Below are positions 7,226 through 15,043 of a DNA stretch of 23,923 bases, piece after piece. Both the position numbers and the translations under genes were made by a program. The stretch comes from FEN-1297 sp964498065 (GTDB lineage Bacteria; Bacteroidota; Ignavibacteria; Ignavibacteriales; Ignavibacteriaceae): contig CAZCFZ010000058.1 of assembly GCA_964498065.1 (NCBI GenBank), forward strand, positions 1-23,923. Direction: 5' to 3'. The notes below the pieces were generated by a model that saw only the letters and a list, made by a program, of their open reading frames with translations, did no database searches and was not told where the DNA came from. Numbering within the stretch: the stretch's first letter is position 1; each line of letters starts with the position of its first letter.

Positions 7226-9253
7226 ATGAAAACTATTTTAACCTTACTTCTATTAATCCCTTTCGTTTTAATTGCTCAAACCAAACACCCATTAACTGTA
7301 AGTGATTTATGGGCGATGCACAGGATCGGTTCTTTTGTAATTTCACCAAATGGTAAAACAATTGCATTTGATGTAACTACTTACAATATGGATGCTAATA
7401 AAGGAAACACATCCGTTTATTTAGTCAGTACCGACGGCAGCAATCTTCGTCAATTGATAAAATCGGATAAAAATGCATCTAATCCGAAATTCTCCCCCGA
7501 TGGAAAAAAGATTGCTTATTTAATGGATAATCAGGTACATACTTGTAATTTAGACGGTTCCCATGATGTCCAAGCCACCCATCTTTATACAGGTGTTGAT
7601 GATTATAGATGGTCGAGCAATGGTAAACAGTTCCTGCTGGTTTCATCTGTTTATGCAGATTGCGGATCGCAGGCATGCAATAAGAAAATTGATAAAGAAA
7701 AAAAGGAATCAAAGGTTGATGTGCGGGTTCTTACTCACTTAATGTTTAGAGTATGGAATCACTGGCTGAACGGGAAGAGAAGTCATCTGTTTTTATTTGA
7801 TACCGGATCCAATCAATACTACGATTTGAATTATAAAATGCATAACGATATGCCGCCTCTTGATTTAGGTACCGATAACGATTTTAATTTTTCTCCCGAC
7901 GGTAAGTATGTTGCTTATACAATGAATCCTGATACGGTAGTTGCTAACAGTACTAATAATGAAGTTTATCTTGTAAATCTTGCCGATGTAAAGAAAGATG
8001 AAAAAGCACCGGCAAAAAAAATATCCGAGAGTAAAGGAAACGATAACCAGCCTGTATTTTCGCCCGACGGGAAATATATTGCTTTTACTTCTATGCTGGT
8101 TCCCGGCCATGAATCTGCACAATCTTATTTGGTCTTATATAACCGTGCAACCGGGAAATTAAAAAATTTAACAAAAGGATTCGACAGATCTGTTTCTGAA
8201 ATAGTCTGGTCGCCGGATTCCAAAACAATTTATTTTACTGCAAATAATGAAATATTCAACTCTGTTTATAAAATTGATATCGCCACAGGTAAAATTAAAT
8301 TAATCTTAAAAGATCACAGCAACACTAACTTGGTTGTTTCGCCGAACGGCAAAACGATTTATTTTAAACAGCAGAAATCGACGAAACCTTATGAAATATT
8401 TTCCATGAATACGGACGGCAAAGATATTAAAGAGATTACGGATCTAAATAAAAAAATATTAGCTAATGTCGAAATGATTCCCCTGGAAACTTTTTGGTGC
8501 AAAGGAGCGGATGGAAAAAATGTTCAATCGATTTTAGTTAAGCCGCCGTTTTTTAATCCCAATAAAAAATATCCGATGATATTTTTAATTCACGGCGGAC
8601 CTCAAGGGCACTGGGAAGATGATTTTCATTACAGGTGGAATACGGAATTGTTCGCATCAAAAGGTTATGTAGTTATTGCGCCGAATCCTACGGGCAGCAC
8701 AGGCTACGGGCAGCCTTTTACAAATGCTGTTTCAAGAGATTGGGGCGGAAGGCCTTATAAAGACCTTATGGACGTTTATGATTATGCGGTAAAAAATTTC
8801 AAATATATTGATCCGAAAAATACATTTGCTGCCGGCGCTTCTTACGGCGGATATATGATAAATTGGATTGAAGGGCATACCGATCGTTTTAATGCTCTCG
8901 TTTCGCACGACGGAGTATTTAATACTGTAAGCATGTGGGGAACAACAGAAGAACTCTGGTTTGTTGAATGGGAATTCAACGGAACTCCATGGACGAACAG
9001 GGCATTGTATGAAAAATGGAATCCGCAAAGATTTATACAAAATGCTAAAACTCCGATGCTGATTGTTGAAGGTAATCATGATTACAGAGTATTTCAAGAT
9101 CAGGCTTTCCAATTATTTACTTCTCTGCAAAGGCTCGGCGTGCCGAGTAAGATGTTATTTTTCAACGATGAGTATCATTTCGTTGTTAAGCCTCAGGATG
9201 CACGTTTCTGGTGGGACTCGATTTTTAGTTGGTTCGATCATTATAAAAAATAG
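7226..9253 (+). CDS. Exported S9 family peptidase (DPP5 / acylaminoacyl-peptidase-like)
   Basis: A secreted serine exopeptidase of the prolyl oligopeptidase family, expected to release dipeptides or acyl-amino acids from peptides in the periplasm. The first 18 residues form a short signal peptide (cleavage likely after VLIAQ). Residues about 35-400 carry a beta-propeller with repeated PD40-type blades (FSPDGKKIAYL, FSPDGKYVAYT, FSPDGKYIAFT, WSPDSKTIYFT). The C-terminal alpha/beta-hydrolase domain has HGGPQG at the oxyanion region and the nucleophile motif GASYGG. The inferred triad is Ser539, Asp619 (NHDYRV) and His651 (EYHF). The length of 675 is close to Porphyromonas DPP5 (about 684). GAGGAAA precedes the ATG at good spacing. 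It is followed after 9 nt by the DUF1232 gene, suggesting an operon. Confidence 0.88.
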   Translation: MKTILTLLLLIPFVLIAQTKHPLTVSDLWAMHRIGSFVISPNGKTIAFDVTTYNMDANKGNTSVYLVSTDGSNLRQLIKSDKNASNPKFSPDGKKIAYLMDNQVHTCNLDGSHDVQATHLYTGVDDYRWSSNGKQFLLVSSVYADCGSQACNKKIDKEKKESKVDVRVLTHLMFRVWNHWLNGKRSHLFLFDTGSNQYYDLNYKMHNDMPPLDLGTDNDFNFSPDGKYVAYTMNPDTVVANSTNNEVYLVNLADVKKDEKAPAKKISESKGNDNQPVFSPDGKYIAFTSMLVPGHESAQSYLVLYNRATGKLKNLTKGFDRSVSEIVWSPDSKTIYFTANNEIFNSVYKIDIATGKIKLILKDHSNTNLVVSPNGKTIYFKQQKSTKPYEIFSMNTDGKDIKEITDLNKKILANVEMIPLETFWCKGADGKNVQSILVKPPFFNPNKKYPMIFLIHGGPQGHWEDDFHYRWNTELFASKGYVVIAPNPTGSTGYGQPFTNAVSRDWGGRPYKDLMDVYDYAVKNFKYIDPKNTFAAGASYGGYMINWIEGHTDRFNALVSHDGVFNTVSMWGTTEELWFVEWEFNGTPWTNRALYEKWNPQRFIQNAKTPMLIVEGNHDYRVFQDQAFQLFTSLQRLGVPSKMLFFNDEYHFVVKPQDARFWWDSIFSWFDHYKK

Positions 9254-9262
9254 GAGGGGGTT

Positions 9263-9643
9263 ATGGAAGATAAAGATATTAATGTCGAAGGATTGGAGGA
9301 ATTAAACGAACTGGACTTCGGCGGTGAAACAGAAGAGGATGTTAATAAGAAGATAGAATATGTTGAAGAGAATCTTTGGACAAAACTTGAACGTGTCGGC
9401 AAAAAGATTTCATTTGCCAAAGATATTCTTGCATTGGTAAGATATATGCGCGATCCGATGGTATCATGGTACAGAAAAGCAATTGTTGCCGCAGGATTAA
9501 TTTATTTTATTTCTCCGGTTGATGCTATCCCGGATATTACTCCGCTTATCGGTTACCTGGATGATCTTGGAGTTATAACCGCATTGTTGAAATATTTAGG
9601 ACATGAATTAATCCCGTATTATGATCCTGCTTATCATGCTTAA
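9263..9643 (+). CDS. DUF1232 (YkvA-type) small membrane protein
   Basis: The 126-residue protein has an acidic, soluble N-terminal half (about 1-50) and a DUF1232 core at about 66-115. The core shows the family signature YFISPVDAIPDITPLIGYLD followed by DLGVI. The hydrophobic stretch at 72-84 suggests membrane association. The family's function is not established. GGAGGGGG lies 4-5 nt before the ATG, one of the strongest Shine-Dalgarno sequences in the window. The gap to the peptidase stop is only 9 nt, so the two genes are probably co-transcribed and end at the hairpin at 9676-9712. Confidence 0.85.
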   Translation: MEDKDINVEGLEELNELDFGGETEEDVNKKIEYVEENLWTKLERVGKKISFAKDILALVRYMRDPMVSWYRKAIVAAGLIYFISPVDAIPDITPLIGYLDDLGVITALLKYLGHELIPYYDPAYHA

Positions 9644-9675
9644 CTATCATTCTAACTAAGAGAATCAATAATTTT

Positions 9676-9712
9676 ATGGGTTGCCGGAATAATTTTTCTG
9701 CAGCCCATTTTT
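9676..9712 (+). terminator. Intrinsic terminator of the peptidase-DUF1232 operon
   Basis: ATGGGTTGC (9676-9684) pairs with GCAGCCCAT (9700-9708) in a 9-bp stem with one G-U pair and a 15-nt loop. A run of five T residues (9708-9712) follows. It lies 33 nt after the DUF1232 stop and before the Nudix gene. Confidence 0.8.
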
Positions 9713-9741
9713 ATAATATAAAATAAATAAGGAAATATTTA

Positions 9742-10272
9742 ATGAATTTTACTGTTAAGGAAAGTGAGATTTTATTTAAGGGAAAAGTTTTCGATCTTAA
9801 GGTCGATAAAATAGAATATGACAGCGGCAATCCCGGTATAAGAGAAGTGGCGGTTCATCCGGGTGGTGCTGTGGTCGTTCCCGTTTTAGATAATGGTAAG
9901 ATAATTATGGTAAAGCAGTTTCGTTACCCGCTTCAGCAGACAATTTTGGAATTACCTGCAGGTAAATTAAACAAAGATGAAGATCCTTATGTTTGTGCAG
10001 TGAGAGAATTGGAAGAAGAAACCGGGTATAAAGCGGGAAATGTTGAAAAGCTGGGAGCGATCTGCACGACTCCCGGTTTCTGTACGGAGGTCCTCCATAT
10101 CTATTTAGCCAAAGATTTAACGCCGGGCAATCATAACCGGGAAGAAGGCGAGTACGGAATGGAAATATTTGAATATTCCTTAGATGAAATTGTGGAGAAA
10201 ATCTCTAACGGGAAAATAATGGATGCTAAAACTATTTGCGGAATTCACCTTGCTGAGAGTTATCTAAAGTAA
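9742..10272 (+). CDS. Nudix hydrolase, ADP-ribose pyrophosphatase type
   Basis: A cytoplasmic Nudix enzyme expected to split ADP-ribose or a related nucleoside diphosphate sugar into AMP and a sugar phosphate. The Nudix box is complete and in register (G-x5-E-x7-RE-x-x-EE-x-G-x): G74, E80, R88, E89, E92, E93 and G95. The N-terminal strand region with VAVHPGGAVVVPVL and the VKQFRYP element before the box are typical of the NudF/ADP-ribose group rather than of MutT. At 176 residues it is close to Bacillus NudF (about 185). GGAAA lies 7 nt before the ATG. It begins downstream of a terminator and so should have its own promoter, which I cannot place. It might share transcription with recN, 89 nt downstream. 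Confidence 0.87.
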   Translation: MNFTVKESEILFKGKVFDLKVDKIEYDSGNPGIREVAVHPGGAVVVPVLDNGKIIMVKQFRYPLQQTILELPAGKLNKDEDPYVCAVRELEEETGYKAGNVEKLGAICTTPGFCTEVLHIYLAKDLTPGNHNREEGEYGMEIFEYSLDEIVEKISNGKIMDAKTICGIHLAESYLK

Positions 10273-10361
10273 ATGAAATATCAATCCTTTTTCTTAATTT
10301 ATCTGTTTTGAAATTGCAATGAAAATGAAGTAAATTAAGCACGTCAAAATTAACGCTGCTT

Positions 10362-12065
10362 ATGATAAAATCCCTTTTAGTAAAAGATTATGCTCTTATT
10401 GAGCAGATAAATATCGAATTTGGTAAAGGCCTGAATATAATTACCGGTGAAACCGGTGCAGGCAAATCCATTTTAATCGATGCGATGAGCCTATTGCTGG
10501 GTGAAAGAGCATCAAACGAAGTAATAAGAAAAGGGGCTTCAAAATCCATAGTTGAAGGGATTTTTGAAGTTGAGGGAAATAAAAAAGTAAAAAAAATCCT
10601 GGAAGAAAATGAAATAGAATTTTCCCCCGAACTGATTATGAGAAGGGAAATTTCAGCTAAAGGTTCCAACCGCTGCTTTTTAAATGACACGCCTGTTTCT
10701 TTATCTGTAATTAAAGATGCAGGAAATCTTCTTGTCGACCTTCACGGACAGCATGAACATCAATCATTACTAAGAACCGAAACGCATATAGATTTTCTGG
10801 ACGAGTTCGGAAACCTTGAAAACGATTTGACTAATTTCAAAACTCTTTATGATTCTTTAATAATACTGGACGGAGAACTAAATTCATTAAAGAAAAAGGA
10901 AATGTCCATCAAAGAGAGAAAGGACTTTTATGCTTACCAGATAAAAGAAATCGATGCTATCTCTCCCGAAGAAGGTGAAGAAGAAAAACTAATTAATGAT
11001 TTGAAAATCCTTGAGAATTCCGAAAAGCTTATGGAACTGACTTCCGGAATTTATGAAGCATTATATGAATCGGAAAATTCCGTAAACGATAGACTTGCAA
11101 AAATCGAAAATGAACTTTCGGTGCTTGATGAAATTGATAAATCATTTACGGAAATAAAAGGAGATTTTGAAACAGCAAAGACCTTGATAAATGAAATTTC
11201 CAAATTTATTAGAGATTATAATTCCCGGATAGATTTAGATCCCGATAATTTAGAGGCGATTAGAAATAGATTAGGATCTTTAAATTTACTTAAGAAAAAA
11301 TACGGCGGGACTATTAAAGCGGTTATTGAACATCGAAATAAAATCGGCGAAGAATTCGATCTGGCTGAAAATTACGCGGAAAATATTTCCGTTCTAGAAA
11401 AAAAATTAAATGAATTAAGAAAAAAATGCGGCGAAGCAGCCGAGATTCTGTCGCAAAAAAGAAAAACAATTTCTAAAAAAATTCAAAAAGAAGTTAAGGA
11501 AGTTTTAGGCGATTTAGGAATTCCAAATTCAGTTTTTGAGGTTAAGATAAATCAAATGCCTGCGGATAAGGAAACCGGAAATTATATTATTGTTAACGGC
11601 AAACAATTTAAATTCAATTCATCAGGTTATGATGAAGTGGAATTCTTTATTTCTACAAACCAGGGTGAAGACGTAAAACCTTTAGCCAAAGTTGCATCAG
11701 GCGGAGAGATTTCCAGAATTATGCTGGCGCTAAAAACAATCCTGGCAAAAAACGATAAGCTGCCTTTATTAATTTTTGATGAAATTGATACCGGTGTAAG
11801 CGGCAGGGTTGCGCAGAAAGTCGGTAATTCATTAAAATCTCTTGCTTCATATCATCAAATAATTTCAATAACTCACTTACCTCAAATTGCCGGTTTAGCC
11901 GATCAGCATTATGCAGTTGAGAAAAAGCAAATTGAAAGCCGGGTAATTAGTTCAATTCGAAAACTAAATAAGGAAGAAAGAATTAAAGAAGTTGCTAAAT
12001 TAATGAGCGGGGAAAAAATTACCGAAGTAAGCATTGAAAGCGCTAAAGAATTGATGGGTTACTAG
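10362..12065 (+). CDS. recN: DNA repair protein RecN
   Basis: An SMC-like ATPase that acts early in recombinational repair of double-strand breaks. The 567-residue protein has the N-terminal half of the ATP site (MIKSLLVKDYALIEQ, Walker A GETGAGKS at 29-36 with K35), the family's LHGQHEHQ element near 128, a charged coiled-coil region at about 150-390, and the C-terminal half with signature SGGE (446-449), Walker B LLIFDEIDTG (D473, E474) and ITHLPQIAG. The start is supported by alignment to the conserved N-terminus, although no Shine-Dalgarno is visible. Length is normal (about 550-570). I see no LexA-type box upstream. Confidence 0.95.
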   Translation: MIKSLLVKDYALIEQINIEFGKGLNIITGETGAGKSILIDAMSLLLGERASNEVIRKGASKSIVEGIFEVEGNKKVKKILEENEIEFSPELIMRREISAKGSNRCFLNDTPVSLSVIKDAGNLLVDLHGQHEHQSLLRTETHIDFLDEFGNLENDLTNFKTLYDSLIILDGELNSLKKKEMSIKERKDFYAYQIKEIDAISPEEGEEEKLINDLKILENSEKLMELTSGIYEALYESENSVNDRLAKIENELSVLDEIDKSFTEIKGDFETAKTLINEISKFIRDYNSRIDLDPDNLEAIRNRLGSLNLLKKKYGGTIKAVIEHRNKIGEEFDLAENYAENISVLEKKLNELRKKCGEAAEILSQKRKTISKKIQKEVKEVLGDLGIPNSVFEVKINQMPADKETGNYIIVNGKQFKFNSSGYDEVEFFISTNQGEDVKPLAKVASGGEISRIMLALKTILAKNDKLPLLIFDEIDTGVSGRVAQKVGNSLKSLASYHQIISITHLPQIAGLADQHYAVEKKQIESRVISSIRKLNKEERIKEVAKLMSGEKITEVSIESAKELMGY

Positions 12066-12099
12066 TTTTATTTAAGCCATTTAAATTCATAAAATTTGT

Positions 12100-12123
12100 A
12101 AAAGTTGTTTTTATCAACGTTTT
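12100..12123 (+). terminator. Weak hairpin after recN
   Basis: AAAAGTTG (12100-12107) pairs with CAAC-TTTT (12115-12123) with one bulged G and a 7-nt loop. A T-rich stretch follows about 9 nt later. It is AU-rich and only a plausible terminator. Confidence 0.3.
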
Positions 12124-12153
12124 GTAAAGTTTCTTTTTTATAAATGCGAAGAA

Positions 12154-12184
12154 TTGGGGAATACTAAATCTGGCATTTATTTTG
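12154..12184 (+). promoter_or_regulatory. Candidate promoter of the DUF6588-lipoprotein operon
   Basis: TTG (12154-12156) is followed after 20 nt by TTATTTTG (12177-12184). This matches the Bacteroidota -33/-7 pattern with one mismatch in the second base of TAnnTTTG. It would place the transcript start about 65 nt before the ATG. Confidence 0.35.
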
Positions 12185-12255
12185 CTTGCACTTAAACTCA
12201 TGTTTGCTATCTTTTAAAAGCGGATTTTTATTTATCATTAAAAGTGAGGGTGATA

Positions 12256-13134
12256 ATGAGAAAATGTTTCTATGTGTTACTTGTTTTATTATTTGCTGTA
12301 AAAATTTCGTATTCCCAGCAGGATCAGTTTGCTAGTTTTGCAGAGAATAATATTAACGGATTCGCACAGCCATTTGTTACAAGCCTGGGAGAGGGTTTAA
12401 ACTCTGGGGGATTCCATACTGCTTATGTTCCGACTTTATTCGGGTTTTCAATAAGTTTTAGAGCAATGTATATTTTTATTCCTAATGATCAAAAAACATT
12501 TACTCCGACCCTGCCTGCAGGATATACTGCAACCGAACCGACCGCCACATTTTGGGGTAATAAAGCAGCAGTTTATACAGGGCCCAACGGATATTTATCA
12601 TTTGTTAACGGAATTGATCAATCGGGTACACCGTTTTATATGCCTCAAATTACAGGAAGTTTAATGGGAACCGAATTATTAATTAGATACTTACCCCAAA
12701 TTAAAGTCGGCGATAAAAATTTAAATTTCTTCGGCATCGGTATAAGACATAATATCAGTCAGTATATTCCTTTGCTGCCGGTAGATTTAGCCGTACAGGT
12801 TCTATATAATAAATTAACACTGCAGGATATTATTACTGCCAGCACCTTTGCAGTAAATGGCGAAGTAAGTAAAACCTTAGGCATGTTTACTGCATACGGC
12901 GGAATTCAGTACGAAACCTCAAAATTTGACTTAAGCTATACTTTAAATGGCGATCCGGGCAGCCCGGACCCGCTGCTTCGTCAAACAAGGAATATTAGTG
13001 TCAGCATTAATGGCAAAGATAATTTCCGCCTTATTGTCGGAGCTTCTCTTAAGCTTGTTGTGTTGGTATTTAATGTAGATTATAACATTAGCTCCCAATC
13101 CGTCTTAACCGGCGGCATATCATTAGATTTTTAG
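12256..13134 (+). CDS. DUF6588-like exported outer-membrane protein
   Basis: I chose the ATG at 12256 (292 residues) over the in-frame GTG at 12244. GTGAGGGTGATA then serves as Shine-Dalgarno and the signal peptide starts properly (MRKCFYVLLVLLFAV, cleavage likely after ISYSQ). The mature protein opens with FASFAENNINGFAQPF and carries GLNSGGFHTA, a GTELLIRYLPQI strand, the IGIRHNISQYIP segment and a series of amphipathic strands ending in GGISLDF. This fits the Bacteroidota DUF6588 family as I remember it, probably a beta-barrel outer-membrane protein of unknown function. The stop is 13 nt before a lipoprotein gene that has its own Shine-Dalgarno, and a strong terminator closes the pair, so they form an operon. 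Confidence 0.65.
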   Translation: MRKCFYVLLVLLFAVKISYSQQDQFASFAENNINGFAQPFVTSLGEGLNSGGFHTAYVPTLFGFSISFRAMYIFIPNDQKTFTPTLPAGYTATEPTATFWGNKAAVYTGPNGYLSFVNGIDQSGTPFYMPQITGSLMGTELLIRYLPQIKVGDKNLNFFGIGIRHNISQYIPLLPVDLAVQVLYNKLTLQDIITASTFAVNGEVSKTLGMFTAYGGIQYETSKFDLSYTLNGDPGSPDPLLRQTRNISVSINGKDNFRLIVGASLKLVVLVFNVDYNISSQSVLTGGISLDF

Positions 13135-13147
13135 TGAGGAAAGAAAA

Positions 13148-13693
13148 ATGAAAAAATATTTATTAAAATCTTTTATAGTTGTAATAGTATTGACTTTATT
13201 TTCTTTGAACGGATGTATTCTGGATTCTTTTAATTCAGTTACTCAAAATGTTCCGATTACCGAAAAATTTATTATAAACAGCAATCCCAGTACTCATACT
13301 CTTACTCAGGAAGTATCTTTAGATTCTTCTTCGGTATATCAGAATTATGAGGAAAAGATTGAAAACATAAAACTTCTTCATGCAGAGTATCGAACAGTTA
13401 GTGTAACTCCGGCCGATTTAAGTGGAAACATTGAATTTACCTTGGCAGATAAAGACGGCAATACATTATTTTCGCTTACGCTTGGAAAGTTAACCCCGGC
13501 TAATTACCAAAAGACGCCTCTTGAATTTACTTTAACCAGCTCCGACATTGAAAAAGTGAATTCTTATTTATCAATGTTATCGAATAAAACTTTTCTTGCT
13601 ACCATTTCTGTTACCAACATTCAATCTTCTACTTCAACTTTTGAATTAGTAGGTGCCGTTGACGTCATTTTTGAAATGAAAACGAAACTCTAA
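13148..13693 (+). CDS. Hypothetical lipoprotein, partner of the DUF6588-like protein
   Basis: The 181-residue protein has a lipoprotein signal peptide: charged MKKYLLKS, a hydrophobic core, then lipobox SLNGC with the lipidated cysteine at about residue 25. The following ILDS lacks an aspartate directly after the cysteine. The mature part is a serine/threonine-rich beta-sandwich-like sequence with no motif I can name. GAGGAAAG lies about 6 nt before the ATG. It is 13 nt downstream of the DUF6588-like gene and is followed by a strong terminator, so the two products are probably made together and may meet at the outer membrane. No function can be assigned. Confidence 0.75.
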   Translation: MKKYLLKSFIVVIVLTLFSLNGCILDSFNSVTQNVPITEKFIINSNPSTHTLTQEVSLDSSSVYQNYEEKIENIKLLHAEYRTVSVTPADLSGNIEFTLADKDGNTLFSLTLGKLTPANYQKTPLEFTLTSSDIEKVNSYLSMLSNKTFLATISVTNIQSSTSTFELVGAVDVIFEMKTKL

Positions 13694-13714
13694 TAAATTG
13701 GTAAAGTTTTGCTT

Positions 13715-13755
13715 AAAGGCCTGTGCAGTTTGGACTGCATAGGTCTTTTTATTTT
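13715..13755 (+). terminator. Strong intrinsic terminator
   Basis: A 15-bp stem, AAAGGCCTGTGCAGT (13715-13729) with ACTGCATAGGTCTTT (13734-13748), has two G-U pairs and a TTGG loop. It runs into TTTTTATTTTTG. It closes the DUF6588-lipoprotein operon and is the best terminator in the window. Confidence 0.9.
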
Positions 13756-13839
13756 TGTATACTTGCCGATAAAAATTATCTCATTTGATCACCATAAATT
13801 CACTTTTCATAAGGTTTTAGTTTTTTGTGATTTAATAAT

Positions 13840-14970
13840 ATGAAAGACTCGGCTTTATATATTCATATTCCCTTTTGTGATCATAAGTGTATCTACTGCG
13901 ATTTTTATTCAATCATTACAACCGATAATATCTCAAACTTTCTAGCGGCTGTTCAGAAAGAGATAAAATATTATTCGGGTTTATATTCAAACGATCATAT
14001 CTTTTCATCAATTTATTTCGGCGGCGGTACGCCGTCTTTAATGACGCCGGATTATCTGAAAGAAATAATGTTAACTCTAAGAGATAATTATCAAATTAGT
14101 AATGATGCCGAAATTACAATGGAAACTAATCCCGGTACAATCGATAAAAATAAACTTGGAGAATTCCGTAAGATTGGAATAAACAGAATAAGTATAGGTA
14201 TCCAATCATTTCATGATAACGATCTGAAATTCCTTACAAGGATTCATGACAAACAAACTGCAATTAAAACAGTGCATGACGCAAGGAATTCTGGATTTGA
14301 TAATATAAGTATCGATTTGATTTTTAACCTTCCGGGTCAAACAAAAGACAAATGGAAATATAATTTGCAGAAGGCAGTGGATTTACCCGTTAATCATATC
14401 TCTGCATACAGCTTAATTTTAGAAAGCGGTACAATTTTAAATAAAATGGTCCTTGACGGTAAGGTTGAAATTCAGGATGAAGATTATGATGCCGAATTAT
14501 ATGAATTAACTATTGATTTCCTGCTTTCTAACGGTTTTAGCCAGTATGAAGTTTCAAATTTTACAAAACCGGGTTATGAATGCCGGCATAATAATGCATA
14601 CTGGAGATACATGGATTATTTAAGTTTTGGTCCTTCCGCGCATTCATTTGTAGATGGCAAGCGGTGGTGGAATTTTTCAAGCTTAAAACATTATATATCG
14701 GAGATTGAAAAAAATGGAAGTGCAGCTGCAAATTATGAAATGATTAATGATAAAATGGCTTTGAATGAATATGTAATGCTGGCGCTGCGAAGTAAAGGTA
14801 TTAATCTAATTGAATTAGAAAAAAAATTCGGGAAAAGTTGGATAAATCGAAATTTTAATTATATTAAAAAATTAGATGAAAGGAATTTAGCTGAATTAAA
14901 AGATAATTTCCTGCATCTCACTAAAAGCGGATATGCTGTCTGCGACGAAATATTAAGTAAGCTGATATAA
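13840..14970 (+). CDS. hemW: Radical SAM protein HemW (heme chaperone family)
   Basis: A radical SAM protein of the HemN/HemW family. The [4Fe-4S]-binding C-x3-C-x2-C is C13, C17, C20 (PFCDHKCIYCDFYS), followed by YFGGGTPS (59-65), METNPGT near 97, and CRHNNAYWRYMDYLSFGPSA, which is the landmark of the HemW branch. The protein starts directly at the radical SAM domain and is 376 residues long, as in HemW, not about 450 as in true oxygen-independent coproporphyrinogen oxidase HemN. Known HemW proteins bind haem and hand it to target enzymes and do not oxidise coproporphyrinogen. No clear Shine-Dalgarno is seen. It may be co-transcribed with the symporter 73 nt downstream. Confidence 0.9.
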   Translation: MKDSALYIHIPFCDHKCIYCDFYSIITTDNISNFLAAVQKEIKYYSGLYSNDHIFSSIYFGGGTPSLMTPDYLKEIMLTLRDNYQISNDAEITMETNPGTIDKNKLGEFRKIGINRISIGIQSFHDNDLKFLTRIHDKQTAIKTVHDARNSGFDNISIDLIFNLPGQTKDKWKYNLQKAVDLPVNHISAYSLILESGTILNKMVLDGKVEIQDEDYDAELYELTIDFLLSNGFSQYEVSNFTKPGYECRHNNAYWRYMDYLSFGPSAHSFVDGKRWWNFSSLKHYISEIEKNGSAAANYEMINDKMALNEYVMLALRSKGINLIELEKKFGKSWINRNFNYIKKLDERNLAELKDNFLHLTKSGYAVCDEILSKLI

Positions 14971-15043
14971 ACACTATTTTTTCAGTTTACCAATAGAGTT
15001 AAAAGGGGTGATTAGTAATTTTTAACAAAAATAAACTAGTCTC

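Noticed and set aside
7479..8122. Two minus-strand frames opposite the S9 peptidase
   Set aside because: They are antisense to the conserved propeller domain, have no motifs and no ribosome-binding sites.
8732..9112. 126-codon minus-strand frame opposite the S9 catalytic domain
   Set aside because: It is antisense to conserved catalytic sequence, and its length is explained by codon constraint on the other strand.
9063..9305. 80-codon plus-strand frame across the S9/DUF1232 junction
   Set aside because: It overlaps the ends of two supported genes in another frame and would conflict with their close operon spacing.
12244..12255. GTG at 12244 as start of the DUF6588-like gene
   Set aside because: The GTG lies in the Shine-Dalgarno (GTGAGGG) of the ATG at 12256, and the signal peptide begins properly at the ATG.
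13840..14970. Oxygen-independent coproporphyrinogen III oxidase (HemN)
   Set aside because: The protein is HemW-sized, starts directly at the radical SAM domain, lacks the HemN N-terminal extension, and has the HemW-type CRHNNAYW motif.
14971..15000. Imperfect hairpin after hemW as a terminator
   Set aside because: The arms AACACTATT and AATAGAGTT have a mismatch and are not followed by a T-run. AAAAGGGG follows instead.
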